DNA from: JAPOXR01 sp965221935
GTDB lineage: Bacteria; Pseudomonadota; Alphaproteobacteria; Rhodobacterales; Rhodobacteraceae
Assembly (NCBI GenBank): GCA_965221935.1
Contig: CBDCSZ010000042.1
Location: 10,738-74,737 of the forward strand
Direction of reading: 5' to 3'
Length of the DNA stretch: 64,000 bases
A program made the position numbers and the translations under genes. Positions within the stretch are counted from its first letter, which is position 1. Every line of letters starts with the position of its first letter. Below are positions 43,910 through 53,520 of the stretch, one piece after another. Under the pieces are notes generated by a model that saw only the letters and a program-made list of their open reading frames with translations, did not search any database and had not been told where the DNA came from.

Positions 43910-44575
43910 CTATTCACAATAGTGCACTGTCGCCCGGCTCAGGAACGGGGACACCGGTGCGGTTTCAGCTCTGTCAGCCGCCAAGGCGCGGTCGAGGGCC
44001 CCGCGCTTCGCCTCTCCTGTTATCAGCAGCAGAATATGGGCCGCGCTTTGCAAAGCCGGACGCGTCAATGTTACTCGCCTCTCGCCGGTCGCGGGCATCT
44101 GTACCGCCATCGCGTTTGGCGCATTCTCATCCAGCGCCAGCGCCAGCTGCTTCATGCCGGGAAACAGCGAAGCCGTGTGCATATCGGCGCCCATGCCAAG
44201 CACGCAGACATCGGCAGGCTGCAGATCGGCAAATCGGCGGCCAAGGCGGGCCGCGCCTTGCGCCGCTGTGATGCCTTGAGCGTGGACCGAAAGGATGTGA
44301 GCCCGCGAAGCGGCGGCGGTGCCGAGGCTCGCTTTAAGCATCGCCAGATTCGAACGGCCGGAAGTCTCTGCGACCCACCGTTCATCCGACAGCGCGATCG
44401 CCACACGCTCCCAGTCCAGCCTTTGTTTTCCAAGTTCGCTGTAGACTTTGGCCGGTGTCGTCCCGCCGGCTGCGATCAGCACGGCTTTGCCCCGTTTGGC
44501 GCACGCCCGTTCCAGCCGGGAAGCGATCTGTTCGGCGGCGCAGGCGGCCCAGGTGTCGCGGCGGAAATATCGCAC
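43910..44575 (-). CDS. pgl: 6-phosphogluconolactonase
   Basis: Hydrolyses 6-phosphogluconolactone to 6-phosphogluconate. The 221-residue product shows AAGGTTPAKVY near residue 35 and LSDERWV near 65, with CVLGMGADMHTASLFPG near 130, the standard DevB/Pgl blocks. I infer a GTG start at 44575 (RYFRRDTWAACAAEQ follows), 4 bp after the zwf stop. The longer frame into zwf is not Pgl-like. It lies 6 bp before pgi, so the three genes form an operon. Confidence 0.92.
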   Translation of the reverse strand: MRYFRRDTWAACAAEQIASRLERACAKRGKAVLIAAGGTTPAKVYSELGKQRLDWERVAIALSDERWVAETSGRSNLAMLKASLGTAAASRAHILSVHAQGITAAQGAARLGRRFADLQPADVCVLGMGADMHTASLFPGMKQLALALDENAPNAMAVQMPATGERRVTLTRPALQSAAHILLLITGEAKRGALDRALAADRAETAPVSPFLSRATVHYCE

Positions 44576-44579
44576 CAGC

Positions 44580-46031
44580 TTAGCCAACGGCGATGCCTCT
44601 CCACCGGCGGCCGCGGTCCATGATTTCGTCGGCGGAAGGAGGGCCTTCGCTGCCCGGCACATAAATCTCGGGTCCAGTGCCCGCCGCCTGCCAGCTGTCA
44701 ATGACGGCGTCTGTCCATTCCCACGCGGCTTCGACTTCATCATTGCGCATGAACAGCGTCTGATTGCCCCGGATCACATCCATGATCAGCCGTTCGTAGG
44801 CGTTCATCAGCCTGCCGATGTCCGGTCCCAATGTGCCGGCAAAACTCATGTCGAGCGGCGCCTCGGTCAGCCGCATCCCTCCAGGGCCTGGCTCCTTGAT
44901 GGTGACGTGCATTTTGATGCCCTCGTCGGGCTGCAGCCTGATGGCGAGCACATTGTTGCGCGGGGCCTCTTCTTCGCCGAAAATCGAGTGCGGCGGGTTC
45001 TTGAACACGACGGCGATTTCCGACTTTCGCGTGTTCAGCCGTTTCCCTGTGCGGAGGTAAAACGGCGTGCCGGCCCAGCGCCAGTTGGCAATGCGGCATC
45101 TGAGCGCAATGTAGCTCTCGGTCGCGCTCAGGTCGGTGTCGGCATCGGAGAGATAGCTTTCGACATGATTCAGCGCGCTGTACTGGCCGCGCACGACATC
45201 GTTCGAAGAAACCGGCTCTAAGGCGCGGATAACCTTCAGTTTTTCGTCACGGACATTGTCCGGCTCAAACGCCGAAGGCGGTTCCATGGCAACCAGGCAG
45301 AGCAGCTGCATGAGATGGTTCTGAACCATGTCGCGCATGGCGCCCGCTGTGTCATAGTAGCCCTGCCGGCCCTTGATGCCGACAGACTCCGCAACGGTGA
45401 TCTGAATGTGGTCGATGTGCCGCGCGTTCCAGACCGGCTCAAACAGCGCGTTCGCGAAGCGCAGGGCCATCAGGTTCTGCACTGTTTCTTTGCCGAGATA
45501 GTGATCGATTCGATAGATCTGCGCTTCATTGAAGGTCCTGGCAAGAACCCGGTTGAGCCGCCTTGCCGAAGCCAGGTTTTCACCAAACGGTTTCTCAACG
45601 ACGATCCGCGTGTCAGGGCGCACCATCCGCAGACTGCCGAGCCGTTCGAAAATACTCTCGAACACGGCGGGTCCGACCGACAGGTAATAGGCGTTGATTG
45701 TGTCGCGCCGCGGCCATTCCGCGAGCCGGTCCCAGCCGTTGCCGCCTGTCACGTCGGTGGAGATGAATTCGAGCCGCGACAGAAAGCGGCGCATGGCATC
45801 GCGATCCCGCGCCGCCGCCGAACGGGCCTCGACAATCGCATTGCGGGCAAGCGTCCGAAACTCCTCGTCGGTCAGCCGCGACCGCGACACGCCGGCGAGA
45901 CGGAAGCCTTCGGGAACCTGGCCGACGCAGAAGCCGCCGAAAAGCGCCGGCAGTATTTCCCGCCGGGCCAGATCGCCGGTGGCGCCGAAGAGCACCAGGT
46001 CGAATGGCTGGACAGGAATGATCTGATACAA
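44580..46031 (-). CDS. zwf: Glucose-6-phosphate 1-dehydrogenase
   Basis: Oxidises glucose 6-phosphate to 6-phosphogluconolactone. The nucleotide site is DLVLFGATGDLARREILPAL, and the active-site motif is RIDHYLGKETVQN. I prefer a TTG start at 46031 (483 residues), because homology begins with YQIIPVQPFDL; an ATG at 46124 would add 31 unconvincing residues. It is divergent from the radical SAM gene and first in the zwf-pgl-pgi operon. Confidence 0.94.
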   Translation of the reverse strand: MYQIIPVQPFDLVLFGATGDLARREILPALFGGFCVGQVPEGFRLAGVSRSRLTDEEFRTLARNAIVEARSAAARDRDAMRRFLSRLEFISTDVTGGNGWDRLAEWPRRDTINAYYLSVGPAVFESIFERLGSLRMVRPDTRIVVEKPFGENLASARRLNRVLARTFNEAQIYRIDHYLGKETVQNLMALRFANALFEPVWNARHIDHIQITVAESVGIKGRQGYYDTAGAMRDMVQNHLMQLLCLVAMEPPSAFEPDNVRDEKLKVIRALEPVSSNDVVRGQYSALNHVESYLSDADTDLSATESYIALRCRIANWRWAGTPFYLRTGKRLNTRKSEIAVVFKNPPHSIFGEEEAPRNNVLAIRLQPDEGIKMHVTIKEPGPGGMRLTEAPLDMSFAGTLGPDIGRLMNAYERLIMDVIRGNQTLFMRNDEVEAAWEWTDAVIDSWQAAGTGPEIYVPGSEGPPSADEIMDRGRRWRGIAVG

Positions 46032-46232
46032 AGTCTGTATCCCATACTGGCATTGGGCGCCCGCAGGGTGTAACCGATGCGTCCAGTTAAGGACAATCGG
46101 TAATGCCGGGAAGCGCAGAGCCATGCGGCGTCTTCATCCGGTTGAGATGAGCGTTTTGTTTCCCTGCGTTTCAGACTACATTGTGCCTCCGGCCCGAGGG
46201 GCCGCGGTCAGGGGGATTTACGGTCGGTGCCA

Positions 46233-47219
46233 ATGGATAAAGCTGTAAATCAAGATTTCGGCGGCAGCGAATCCTCTCCCCGGCTGGCACCTCCAGGAAA
46301 ATTTGAAAATCCCCTGATCACCGCCGACGGGTCCCGGCGCGCCAGGGTCGAGCTGGGGAAGCAGACGACGCTTTGGTTCAACACTGGAACTCTCTGCAAC
46401 ATCACATGCCTGAACTGTTTCATAGAGAGCACGCCGCTGAACGACCGGCTGGTGTATATCGCCGCCGACGAAGTCGCCGACTTTCTGCATCAGTTGAAAG
46501 AGCGGCGCTGGTCGGTGACTGAAATCGGATTTACCGGCGGCGAACCCTTCATGAACCCCGAAATCATCGACATGATCAAACTCAGCCTTGCGGCGGGATA
46601 CGAAGTCCTCGTGCTGTCAAACGCGATGCGGCCGATGATGCGGCCGATGATGCAGGAAGGGTTGAGGGAAATCAGGAAAAAGTGGCCGGAAACATTCCGC
46701 ATTCGTGTCTCGCTGGACCATTACAGCGAGGCGCGGCATGACCACGAACGCGGCAAAGGCACGTTCGCGATCAGTCTCAAGGGGATGGACTGGCTGCGCG
46801 ACAACGGCATTCGAATGGCGGTGGCGGGCCGAACCATCTGGTCTGAGAGCGATCGCGAGTCGCGCCGCGGCTACGCCGCGCTCTATGCCGAGCGCGGATA
46901 TCCCATCGATCCTGACGATCCCGTGGAAACCGTTTTGTTTCCTGAAATCGAACCGGCGGTTGACGCCCCTGAAATCACAACCGAATGCTGGCGGATTCTC
47001 CGGGTTCGCCCCGAAGACATGATGTGCGCATCGTCTCGCATGGTGGTGAAACGAAAGGGGGCGGCGCGCCCGGCTGTGGTCGCCTGCACGCTGCTGCCCT
47101 ACGATCCGCAGTTTGAGCTCGGACACACATTGAAGGAGGCTGAAAGGTCGGTCTTGCTGAACCATCCGAGCTGCGCCCAGTTTTGTGTGCTGGGCGGCGC
47201 GTCCTGCAGCCGCAGGTGA
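46233..47219 (+). CDS. Radical SAM protein with C-terminal auxiliary-cluster cysteines
   Basis: A 328-residue radical SAM enzyme. The cluster motif is CNITCLNC (C55, C59, C62), followed by GFTGGEPFMNPE and RVSLDHYSEARHD. A second set of cysteines (MMCASS, VACTLLPYD, SCAQFCVLGGASCS) near the C-terminus may hold an auxiliary [4Fe-4S] cluster. The ATG at 46233 is preferred over a GTG two codons earlier. It is divergent from zwf and converges with aroB after 7 bp. The substrate is unknown to me. Confidence 0.82.
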   Translation: MDKAVNQDFGGSESSPRLAPPGKFENPLITADGSRRARVELGKQTTLWFNTGTLCNITCLNCFIESTPLNDRLVYIAADEVADFLHQLKERRWSVTEIGFTGGEPFMNPEIIDMIKLSLAAGYEVLVLSNAMRPMMRPMMQEGLREIRKKWPETFRIRVSLDHYSEARHDHERGKGTFAISLKGMDWLRDNGIRMAVAGRTIWSESDRESRRGYAALYAERGYPIDPDDPVETVLFPEIEPAVDAPEITTECWRILRVRPEDMMCASSRMVVKRKGAARPAVVACTLLPYDPQFELGHTLKEAERSVLLNHPSCAQFCVLGGASCSRR

Positions 47220-47226
47220 GTTTTCG

Positions 47227-48342
47227 TCACCGCATCCTGCGGGAGTTCGCAAAAACCTCTTTGACCGCACCGGTGTCGACCGCGTCAGTCACAAACGCGT
47301 CGCCGATGGCGCGCGCAAGCACATAGCGGCGCCGTCCGCCAATGACCTTTTTGTCCTGTTCCATGAGCCGCACCAACGCGTCGTCAGAAACCATCCCGCC
47401 CTCGATGTCGGCAATACGGGTCTTCATTTTCAGTTTTTTGAAATAGCTCTCGACCCGCGCCGCGTCCTTTGCCGGGCAGTGGCCAAGCAGACGTGACAGG
47501 TCAAAGGCCAAGCAGCACCCGATGGCCACGGCTTCGCCGTGGAGCAGCCTGTCTGAGTAGCCGCAAGCCGCCTCCAGCGCGTGCCCGAATGTGTGGCCGA
47601 GATTGAGCAGCGCCCGGGCGCCCTGCTCGAATTGGTCGGCGGAGACCAATTCCGCCTTGATCTCACAGGACCGGCGCACCGCCCGTCCGACCGCGTCCAG
47701 GTCGCCGGGGCCGAGGCCGGCCGCCGTCGATTCGAGCCACCCGAAGAATTCGGCGTCGCGGATAAGCCCGTATTTCGCGACTTCGCCGCAGCCAGCCAGG
47801 AAATCGCGGCGCGGCAGTGTGGTCAAAAGGTCGATATCGCAAACCACAAGCGCCGGTTGATGGAATGCGCCGATCAGGTTTTTGCCCGACCGCGAATTGA
47901 TCCCCGTCTTGCCGCCGACAGCACTGTCCACCTGTGCCAGAAGGGTCGTGGGGACCTGCACACAGTTGACACCGCGGCGCAGAATGGCGGCGGCAAATCC
48001 TGCGAGGTCTCCGACAACGCCGCCGCCGAACGCCAGCACGGTGTCGCTTCGCTCGACCTGCTGTTCAACAAGCCATTCGACAGTCTGTTCCAGCTGCGGC
48101 CAGGACTTTGAGGCCTCTCCCGAAGGCACGGCAAGCGCCGACACATCGATTCCGGCTGCCGCAAGCCCTTCCTTCAGAACCGGCAGATGATGTTTGGAGG
48201 CGTTTTCGTCGACAATTGCGGCGATGCGCGGACGGGCGAGAAAGGGAGCGATTTCTGTTCCCAATTGCCGCACCAGGCCGCTGCCGATGCGAATCCCATA
48301 GCCGCGCGCGCCGAGTTCGACCCGAACTGTTTCACACGTCAT
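47227..48342 (-). CDS. aroB: 3-dehydroquinate synthase
   Basis: AroB cyclises DAHP to 3-dehydroquinate using NAD and a metal. The 371-residue protein has LAFGGGVVGDLAGFAAAIL, PTTLLAQVDSAVGGKTGIN and NLGHTFGHALEAACGY with metal-binding histidines. Its ATG at 48342 lies 1 bp after the aroK stop. With aroK upstream and aroQ far away in the window, it belongs to the shikimate pathway. Confidence 0.95.
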   Translation of the reverse strand: MTCETVRVELGARGYGIRIGSGLVRQLGTEIAPFLARPRIAAIVDENASKHHLPVLKEGLAAAGIDVSALAVPSGEASKSWPQLEQTVEWLVEQQVERSDTVLAFGGGVVGDLAGFAAAILRRGVNCVQVPTTLLAQVDSAVGGKTGINSRSGKNLIGAFHQPALVVCDIDLLTTLPRRDFLAGCGEVAKYGLIRDAEFFGWLESTAAGLGPGDLDAVGRAVRRSCEIKAELVSADQFEQGARALLNLGHTFGHALEAACGYSDRLLHGEAVAIGCCLAFDLSRLLGHCPAKDAARVESYFKKLKMKTRIADIEGGMVSDDALVRLMEQDKKVIGGRRRYVLARAIGDAFVTDAVDTGAVKEVFANSRRMR

Positions 48343-48343
48343 A

Positions 48344-48910
48344 TCAACACGCAGCTTCAAAAATCCCGTAATGCTCCGGGGCCTCTAGCAGCGTGGTCAC
48401 GGTGCGTTCAATCATTCCGTCGAGAGGAATCCGGTTTTCCGATTCGATGTGAATCATGGCGCGCCGGTATGCGGGAGAACGTTCAGCGACCAGCTGCGCC
48501 AAGGTGCTGTACGGATCGGATGTCCGCAGCAGCGGCCGCGTGCTTTTGTGCCTGACGCGGTGCCAAAGGACGTCGACCTCCGCCTTCAGCCATATTGAGA
48601 CGGCGCGGCTGTCGATGAGTTCCCTGTTGTTGTCCCGCAGATACGCGCCGCCGCCGACGGCGATCGATCTGGGTCTGCCGCACAGGCAGCCGGCCAATAC
48701 GGACGATTCTTTTTCGCGGAAATACGCCTCGCCGAATGTCTCGAACAGCTCGGTGATTGGAACGCCTTCAATACGCACGATTTCGCTGTCAGTGTCAAAG
48801 AACGGAACCTTGAGCCGTTTGGCGACCGCCCGCCCGACGGTTGTTTTACCACAGCCCATCATGCCGACAAACACGATTGGTTTTTTGAGCGTGCGGTGTG
48901 TGGCTGACAT
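48344..48910 (-). CDS. aroK: Shikimate kinase
   Basis: Phosphorylates shikimate. The 188-residue product begins SATHRTLKKPIVFVGMMGCGKTTVG, containing the Walker A loop, with FDTDSEIVR binding shikimate, GGGAYLRD downstream and RPLLRTSD in the lid. I chose the ATG at 48910; the open frame extends 35 codons upstream without homology. It is coupled to aroB. The divergent side holds a small membrane peptide and xerD. Confidence 0.93.
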   Translation of the reverse strand: MSATHRTLKKPIVFVGMMGCGKTTVGRAVAKRLKVPFFDTDSEIVRIEGVPITELFETFGEAYFREKESSVLAGCLCGRPRSIAVGGGAYLRDNNRELIDSRAVSIWLKAEVDVLWHRVRHKSTRPLLRTSDPYSTLAQLVAERSPAYRRAMIHIESENRIPLDGMIERTVTTLLEAPEHYGIFEAAC

Positions 48911-49084
48911 TTCTCTGGGCGCCGGTGAATGTGGATTCAGCGCCATCCTAATTGCAATTGCCGCGAATTGCCTCCCCCGCGCATCGCTGAATCCCGATGA
49001 CTGCGGCGCTGACACTGGAATTTATCTGCAATTCGCGTATACTCGGCGCAACGGCTTGTTTTTTGCCGTTTCGGAGAATGTCTT

Positions 49085-49219
49085 ATGTGGCGATTGATTC
49101 GCTGGCTGTTTTTTTTGATTGTCATCGTTGCGGCCGGATTGATCGGTTACGCGTATTTTGCCGAATTGGATCCTCCAGAGGGGCCGATTGTGGAAACGGT
49201 CACAATCAGTTCCAAGTGA
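49085..49219 (+). CDS. 44-residue single-pass membrane peptide
   Basis: A short ORF, MWRLIRWLFFLIVIVAAGLI followed by GYAYFAELDPPEGPIVETV. A basic N-terminus and one transmembrane helix are clear. Small proteins of this layout, with an Asp-Pro-rich exit, occur next to aroK and xerD in Rhodobacterales-like genomes as I recall. It is divergent from aroK and lies 96 bp before xerD. The function is unknown, and it is too short for many gene finders. Confidence 0.65.
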   Translation: MWRLIRWLFFLIVIVAAGLIGYAYFAELDPPEGPIVETVTISSK

Positions 49220-49315
49220 CAACACGCCACAGGCCGCAGGGGGCGGCGGATTCTGGGACGGCGCGCCACCGCCTATCTGCGCCGCAGTGACCGGTGCGCC
49301 GGTCAGAAAGCGAAA

Positions 49316-50257
49316 ATGAACGCGGACAATTGGATCGAAGCGTTTCTTGAGGCCGCTCAGGCGGAACGGTCAGCTTCTGAAAACACATGCCTGGCCTATG
49401 GCCGGGATCTGCGTCGTTTCGCAGCCTATCTGGAAAAACACGGTTTCGATTTCCGTTCAGCCGGACGGGCCGAAATTGAATCCTACCTCGGAACGCTTGC
49501 CGCGGCGGGGATGGCGCCATCGTCGCGGTCGCGCCATTTGTCGGCGATTCGGAGGCTGTTTGGATTCGCCTGCGAGGAAGGGTGGCGCGAAGATCTTCCG
49601 ACCGCCAGTCTCAGCAATCCAAAGCTGCGCCGCCGGCTTCCAGGTGTGCTTACCGTCGGCGATGTCAGCCTTCTGCTTGACGCCGCGAAGACGCTTGGCA
49701 ATTCGGAAATGGAGCGCGCCAGGAACAGTTGCCTGATGGAGCTTTTTTATGCCACCGGAGCGCGCGTGACAGAGCTTGCCGCCCTGCCCGAAGCGGTGGT
49801 GCGCGGCGATCCGGAATTGCTCTTGATCAAGGGCAAAGGGGGCAAGGAGCGGCTGGTGCCGCTGGCGCGGCCTGCCACGCAGGCGCTGGCGCGCTGGCTG
49901 ATGCTGCGGGACCGGGCTGAGGCCGCGGCGCAGGCCGCGGGCCGCCCGCCTTCGCGGTTCCTGTTTCCCTCGCGCGGTCGGGCCGGACACATCACGCGGC
50001 ACCGAATCTACGGTCTGATCAAGCAGGCCGCAGCCGCCGCCGGGCTGGACCCGGGCAGCGTCACGCCGCACGTGATGCGGCACGCGCTGGCCACGCATCT
50101 GCTTGAGAACGGCGCCGATCTGCGTTCAATCCAGGTGCTGCTCGGCCACTCAGATATTGCAACGACCGAAATCTATACCCATGTCGCTGACCAACGGCTG
50201 CAGAAACTGGTGCTCGACCATCATCCGCTCGCCAGCCGCCGCCGCGCGAGGGTCTGA
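49316..50257 (+). CDS. xerD: Tyrosine recombinase XerD
   Basis: XerD resolves chromosome dimers at dif with XerC and FtsK. The 313-residue protein has an N-terminal SAM-like domain (SENTCLAYGRDLRRFAAYL) and a catalytic domain. The catalytic residues are Arg150 (TGARVTEL), Lys174 in KGKGGKERLV, His252 and Arg255 (HVMRHALATH), His278 (LGHSDIATTE) and Tyr287 (IYTHV). All are intact. The position beside aroK/aroB supports XerD rather than an element-borne integrase. Confidence 0.92.
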   Translation: MNADNWIEAFLEAAQAERSASENTCLAYGRDLRRFAAYLEKHGFDFRSAGRAEIESYLGTLAAAGMAPSSRSRHLSAIRRLFGFACEEGWREDLPTASLSNPKLRRRLPGVLTVGDVSLLLDAAKTLGNSEMERARNSCLMELFYATGARVTELAALPEAVVRGDPELLLIKGKGGKERLVPLARPATQALARWLMLRDRAEAAAQAAGRPPSRFLFPSRGRAGHITRHRIYGLIKQAAAAAGLDPGSVTPHVMRHALATHLLENGADLRSIQVLLGHSDIATTEIYTHVADQRLQKLVLDHHPLASRRRARV

Positions 50258-50323
50258 TCCCCGGACCGGCTGCGCCCCGGAGGCGGCCAACACCACAGAG
50301 TTAAAAACCAGACGGGAAAAAAG

Positions 50324-51652
50324 ATGACTGAATCCGACGGCTTGTCACTTGCTGCCGGCAATGCTTACGAGATGTCCATTTGGCTGACTTCCGCCGCAAT
50401 CTTTCTGCTGATCTGCCTGTCGGCGTTCTTTTCCGGTTCGGAAACCGCGCTCACTTCCGCATCGCGCGGAAAACTGCGCAGCCAGGCCGATAAGGGCGAC
50501 CGGGCGGCGGCGCGGGCGCTGCGGATCACCGACGACCGCGAACGTCTGATCGGCGCGGTTCTCCTCGGCAACAACCTCGTCAATATTCTGGCGGCGGCCC
50601 TGGCAACAAGCCTGTTCACGCAGCTTTTCGGCGATTCCGGAGTGGCTCTGGCGACTTTGGTGATGACGCTTCTGATCCTGTTTTTTGCCGAACTGCTGCC
50701 GAAAACCTATTCGATATCCAAACCCGAAGCCGCGTCCAGGGGCGTGTCTTCGGTCATTGCAATTGTCGTGCTTCTGTTCCACCCGATTGTCGCCGTGCTG
50801 CGGTTTCTCGCTGAAATCCTGCTGCGCCTGTTCGGAGTCCGGCAAGACGACACCAGCCCTGTCAAGGCGGCGCAGGAGGAGATCGCCGGAACCATCGCCC
50901 TCGTCCATTCGTCGGGCGCCATCAAAAAAGAATACCGGGACCGGGTGCTCGGCGCCCTTGATCTCGGCAACCTCACCGTCCGCGAGGTCATGCGCCACAG
51001 ATCTGAAATTGAGATGATCAGCGCCGATGCCAGCCTCGACACGGTCGCCCATGTCTGCGCCGCGTCAACGCATTCGCGCCTGCCCGTCAATGAACCGGGA
51101 ACAGAACGGATTATTGGAGTGATCCATGCCAAGGACCTGCTGACCAGGATTTGTGAATTGCTCGATATGAACGAGCCCATGCCCGGTCTGCTGGCGGCCG
51201 CCGAGATCGCCGGCGCGATGAAGGAGCCCTATTTTGTGCCGGAGACCACCACACTGGACGACCAGCTGCGGCAGTTTTTGAGGCGGCGTTCGCATTTTGC
51301 TCTGGTTGTCGATGAATATGGCGCGCTCCAGGGGCTGATCACGCTGGAAGACATTCTGGAGGAGATTGTCGGCGAAATCACCGATGAACACGACGAGGGG
51401 CCGGAGGACCAGCACGTGGTCAGCCAGGATGGAAGCTACATCGTCAATGGCGCGACACCGGTCCGCGACCTGAACCGGGAAATTGACTGGCGCCTGCCGG
51501 AAGATCTGGCCACCACGGTTGCCGGATTGCTGATCCATGAAGCGCAGATGATACCGGAGGAGTCGCAGGTCTTCATTTACCATGGATTTCAATTCGAAGT
51601 CCTGGAGCGGCAGGCGCAGAGAATCACAAAGATCAGGCTCACGAGGCGCTGA
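50324..51652 (+). CDS. CNNM/CorC-type CBS-domain membrane protein
   Basis: A 442-residue protein. It has an N-terminal DUF21 (CNNM) membrane region with about four helices (FLLICLSAFFSGSETALTSAS is its hallmark). Two CBS domains follow around 215-345, then a C-terminal transporter-associated CorC/HlyC domain (GSYIVNGATPVRDLNREIDW). Often labelled hemolysin, this family is more likely involved in magnesium or cobalt transport. It follows xerD after 66 bp on the same strand. Confidence 0.9.
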   Translation: MTESDGLSLAAGNAYEMSIWLTSAAIFLLICLSAFFSGSETALTSASRGKLRSQADKGDRAAARALRITDDRERLIGAVLLGNNLVNILAAALATSLFTQLFGDSGVALATLVMTLLILFFAELLPKTYSISKPEAASRGVSSVIAIVVLLFHPIVAVLRFLAEILLRLFGVRQDDTSPVKAAQEEIAGTIALVHSSGAIKKEYRDRVLGALDLGNLTVREVMRHRSEIEMISADASLDTVAHVCAASTHSRLPVNEPGTERIIGVIHAKDLLTRICELLDMNEPMPGLLAAAEIAGAMKEPYFVPETTTLDDQLRQFLRRRSHFALVVDEYGALQGLITLEDILEEIVGEITDEHDEGPEDQHVVSQDGSYIVNGATPVRDLNREIDWRLPEDLATTVAGLLIHEAQMIPEESQVFIYHGFQFEVLERQAQRITKIRLTRR

Positions 51653-51759
51653 GCGCAGGCGCCGACAGACCGTGCGTTGCGTTTGGTGTCTTTCATGCTA
51701 AATCGTGCTGCGACACACAAAAGAACGGCGAGCAATTCGTCCCAAAACTGGAGGTGCAG

Positions 51760-52293
51760 ATGTACAGAATCGCGAGGCTGACGGCTGTGTTCGCATTCGC
51801 CGCTTCGCTGGCGGCGGCGCAAAGCAATGAATCGGGCGGGCTGGCCAGCGGTGAGGTTGTTGTGCAGCCGGAGCTCACCGTGTTCACCGACTGGACTCTT
51901 GTGTGCGTTCCCGACGACGATGGGGGGAAAGTCTGCAACATTCGGCAGATCGTGTTGAATGCGCAGGGCGAGCAGGCTTCGTTTGTCGAAGTCTTCAAGG
52001 TCGCCGACAATCCGAATTTCTCATCCGGGGCTGTCATTGTGATGCCGCTGGGCGTGGCGCTGGAAGACGGTCTTGAGCTGCAGGTCGACAGCGCCCTGCC
52101 GCGCCGCTACAATTTTCAATACTGCGCCGAAACCGGGTGTTTCTCCCGGATTGGGTTCACCGACAACGAACTCCAGCGGATGATGCGGGGCGCCGTGATG
52201 AAGATGACGGTGTACAGCGTTTTCAGCGGACCTGCCCCGGTTGATCTTCAAGTGTCGCTTTCAGGATTCACCGACGCGTACAATTCGCTTTAG
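51760..52293 (+). CDS. Invasion-associated locus B (IalB) family exported protein
   Basis: A 177-residue protein with a signal peptide at its start (YRIARLTAVFAFAASLAAAQ, likely cut after the Ala-rich stretch). IalB features are DWTLVCVPDDDGGKVC, IVMPLGVALEDGLELQVD and CAETGCFSRIGF, with paired cysteines probably disulfide bonded. IalB was named from Bartonella invasion, but the family is widespread in free-living alphaproteobacteria, so no pathogenic role is implied. I chose the ATG at 51760. Confidence 0.88.
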   Translation: MYRIARLTAVFAFAASLAAAQSNESGGLASGEVVVQPELTVFTDWTLVCVPDDDGGKVCNIRQIVLNAQGEQASFVEVFKVADNPNFSSGAVIVMPLGVALEDGLELQVDSALPRRYNFQYCAETGCFSRIGFTDNELQRMMRGAVMKMTVYSVFSGPAPVDLQVSLSGFTDAYNSL

Positions 52294-52305
52294 GCCTCTG
52301 CCCGG

Positions 52306-53514
52306 TCACACCGCTTTGATTGCCAACACGGCATTCAATCCGCCAAAAGCGAACGCGTTTGATAGCGCGGCGCTGACTTTCCGGCTTCGCGATTCGTTGG
52401 CGACGACATCGAGGTCGCAGTCGGGATCCGGCGCGTCGTAACTGATCGTCGGCGGAATAATGCCCTCGTTCAGCGCCATGACGCAGGCCAGTAATTCGAC
52501 GGCGCCGGTGCCGCCGATCAAGTGGCCATGCATCGACTTTGTCGATGACAGCATCAGCCGGTCGGCGTCGGAACCGAATGCTTCCCGGATGGCGGCGCAT
52601 TCGGTTTTGTCATTTGCCGCGGTGCCGGTGCCGTGGGCATTGATGTATCCGATGTCTCCCGTCGACAAACCCGCGTCGGCAAGCGCGCCGCCGATGGCGC
52701 GCGCGGCCCCTGACACCGAGGGCATGACAATGTCGGCGGCGTCGGATGTCATCGCAAAGCCGGCGATCTCCGCCAGGATTTGGGCGCCGCGGCTGCGGGC
52801 GCGTTCGTATTCCTCAAGCACAAAGACCGCGGCGCCCTCGCCCTGAACCATTCCATTGCGGCTGGCGGAAAACGGGCGGCAGCCGTCCTGGGACATCACC
52901 CGCAGCCCTTCCCACGCCTTGACGCCGCCAAAACACAGCATGCTCTCGGCGCCGCCGGTCAGCATGATCTCGGCCATGCCGGAGCGGATCATCTGGAATG
53001 CCAGCCCAATCGCGTGATTTGAAGATGCGCAGGCCGTGGAGACCGAGAATCCGGGACCTCTGAGATTGAACGCCATCGAAATGTGGCTGGCGGCCGCGTT
53101 GTTCATAAGTTTAGGGACAACAAAGGGATGCACGCGGTTTTTTCCGCTCTCGTAGACCTCCCGGTAACTGTCATCCCACGTGTTCAGTCCGCCGCCGGCG
53201 GTTCCAAGCACGACACCGGTGTTCAGCGACAGTTCGTCGCTGAAATCCAGACCGGACTGGCCGATCGCCTCTTGCGCGGCAACCAACGCAAACTGGGTGA
53301 ACCGGTCATAGAGGGCGATTTTCTGGCGGTCAAAATGCTCTTCCGGGCGGAATCCCTTGACCTGGCCGCCGATCTTGATCGTCAGCCGTTCGACATCGCG
53401 TATTTCGAGCGCGCCGATCCCGCAGCGACCGGATTTGAACCCGCGGTAGCTGTCCGAAACATTGTGACCGAGGGGATTGACCGTTCCCTGGCCGGTGATG
53501 ACGACGCGCCGCAT
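52306..53514 (-). CDS. Beta-ketoacyl-ACP synthase II-like (FabF family)
   Basis: A 402-residue thiolase-fold ketosynthase. Its catalytic Cys162 lies in VSTACASSNHA, His294 in NAHGTGTAAND and His331 in MHGHLIGGTG. These are the Cys-His-His triad of decarboxylating KS enzymes. It lies 6 bp after a dedicated ACP gene and close to lpxD. That makes a role in acyl chains for lipid A or another special lipid more likely than bulk fatty acid synthesis. Confidence 0.9.
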   Translation of the reverse strand: MRRVVITGQGTVNPLGHNVSDSYRGFKSGRCGIGALEIRDVERLTIKIGGQVKGFRPEEHFDRQKIALYDRFTQFALVAAQEAIGQSGLDFSDELSLNTGVVLGTAGGGLNTWDDSYREVYESGKNRVHPFVVPKLMNNAAASHISMAFNLRGPGFSVSTACASSNHAIGLAFQMIRSGMAEIMLTGGAESMLCFGGVKAWEGLRVMSQDGCRPFSASRNGMVQGEGAAVFVLEEYERARSRGAQILAEIAGFAMTSDAADIVMPSVSGAARAIGGALADAGLSTGDIGYINAHGTGTAANDKTECAAIREAFGSDADRLMLSSTKSMHGHLIGGTGAVELLACVMALNEGIIPPTISYDAPDPDCDLDVVANESRSRKVSAALSNAFAFGGLNAVLAIKAV

Positions 53515-53520
53515 CAGGAA

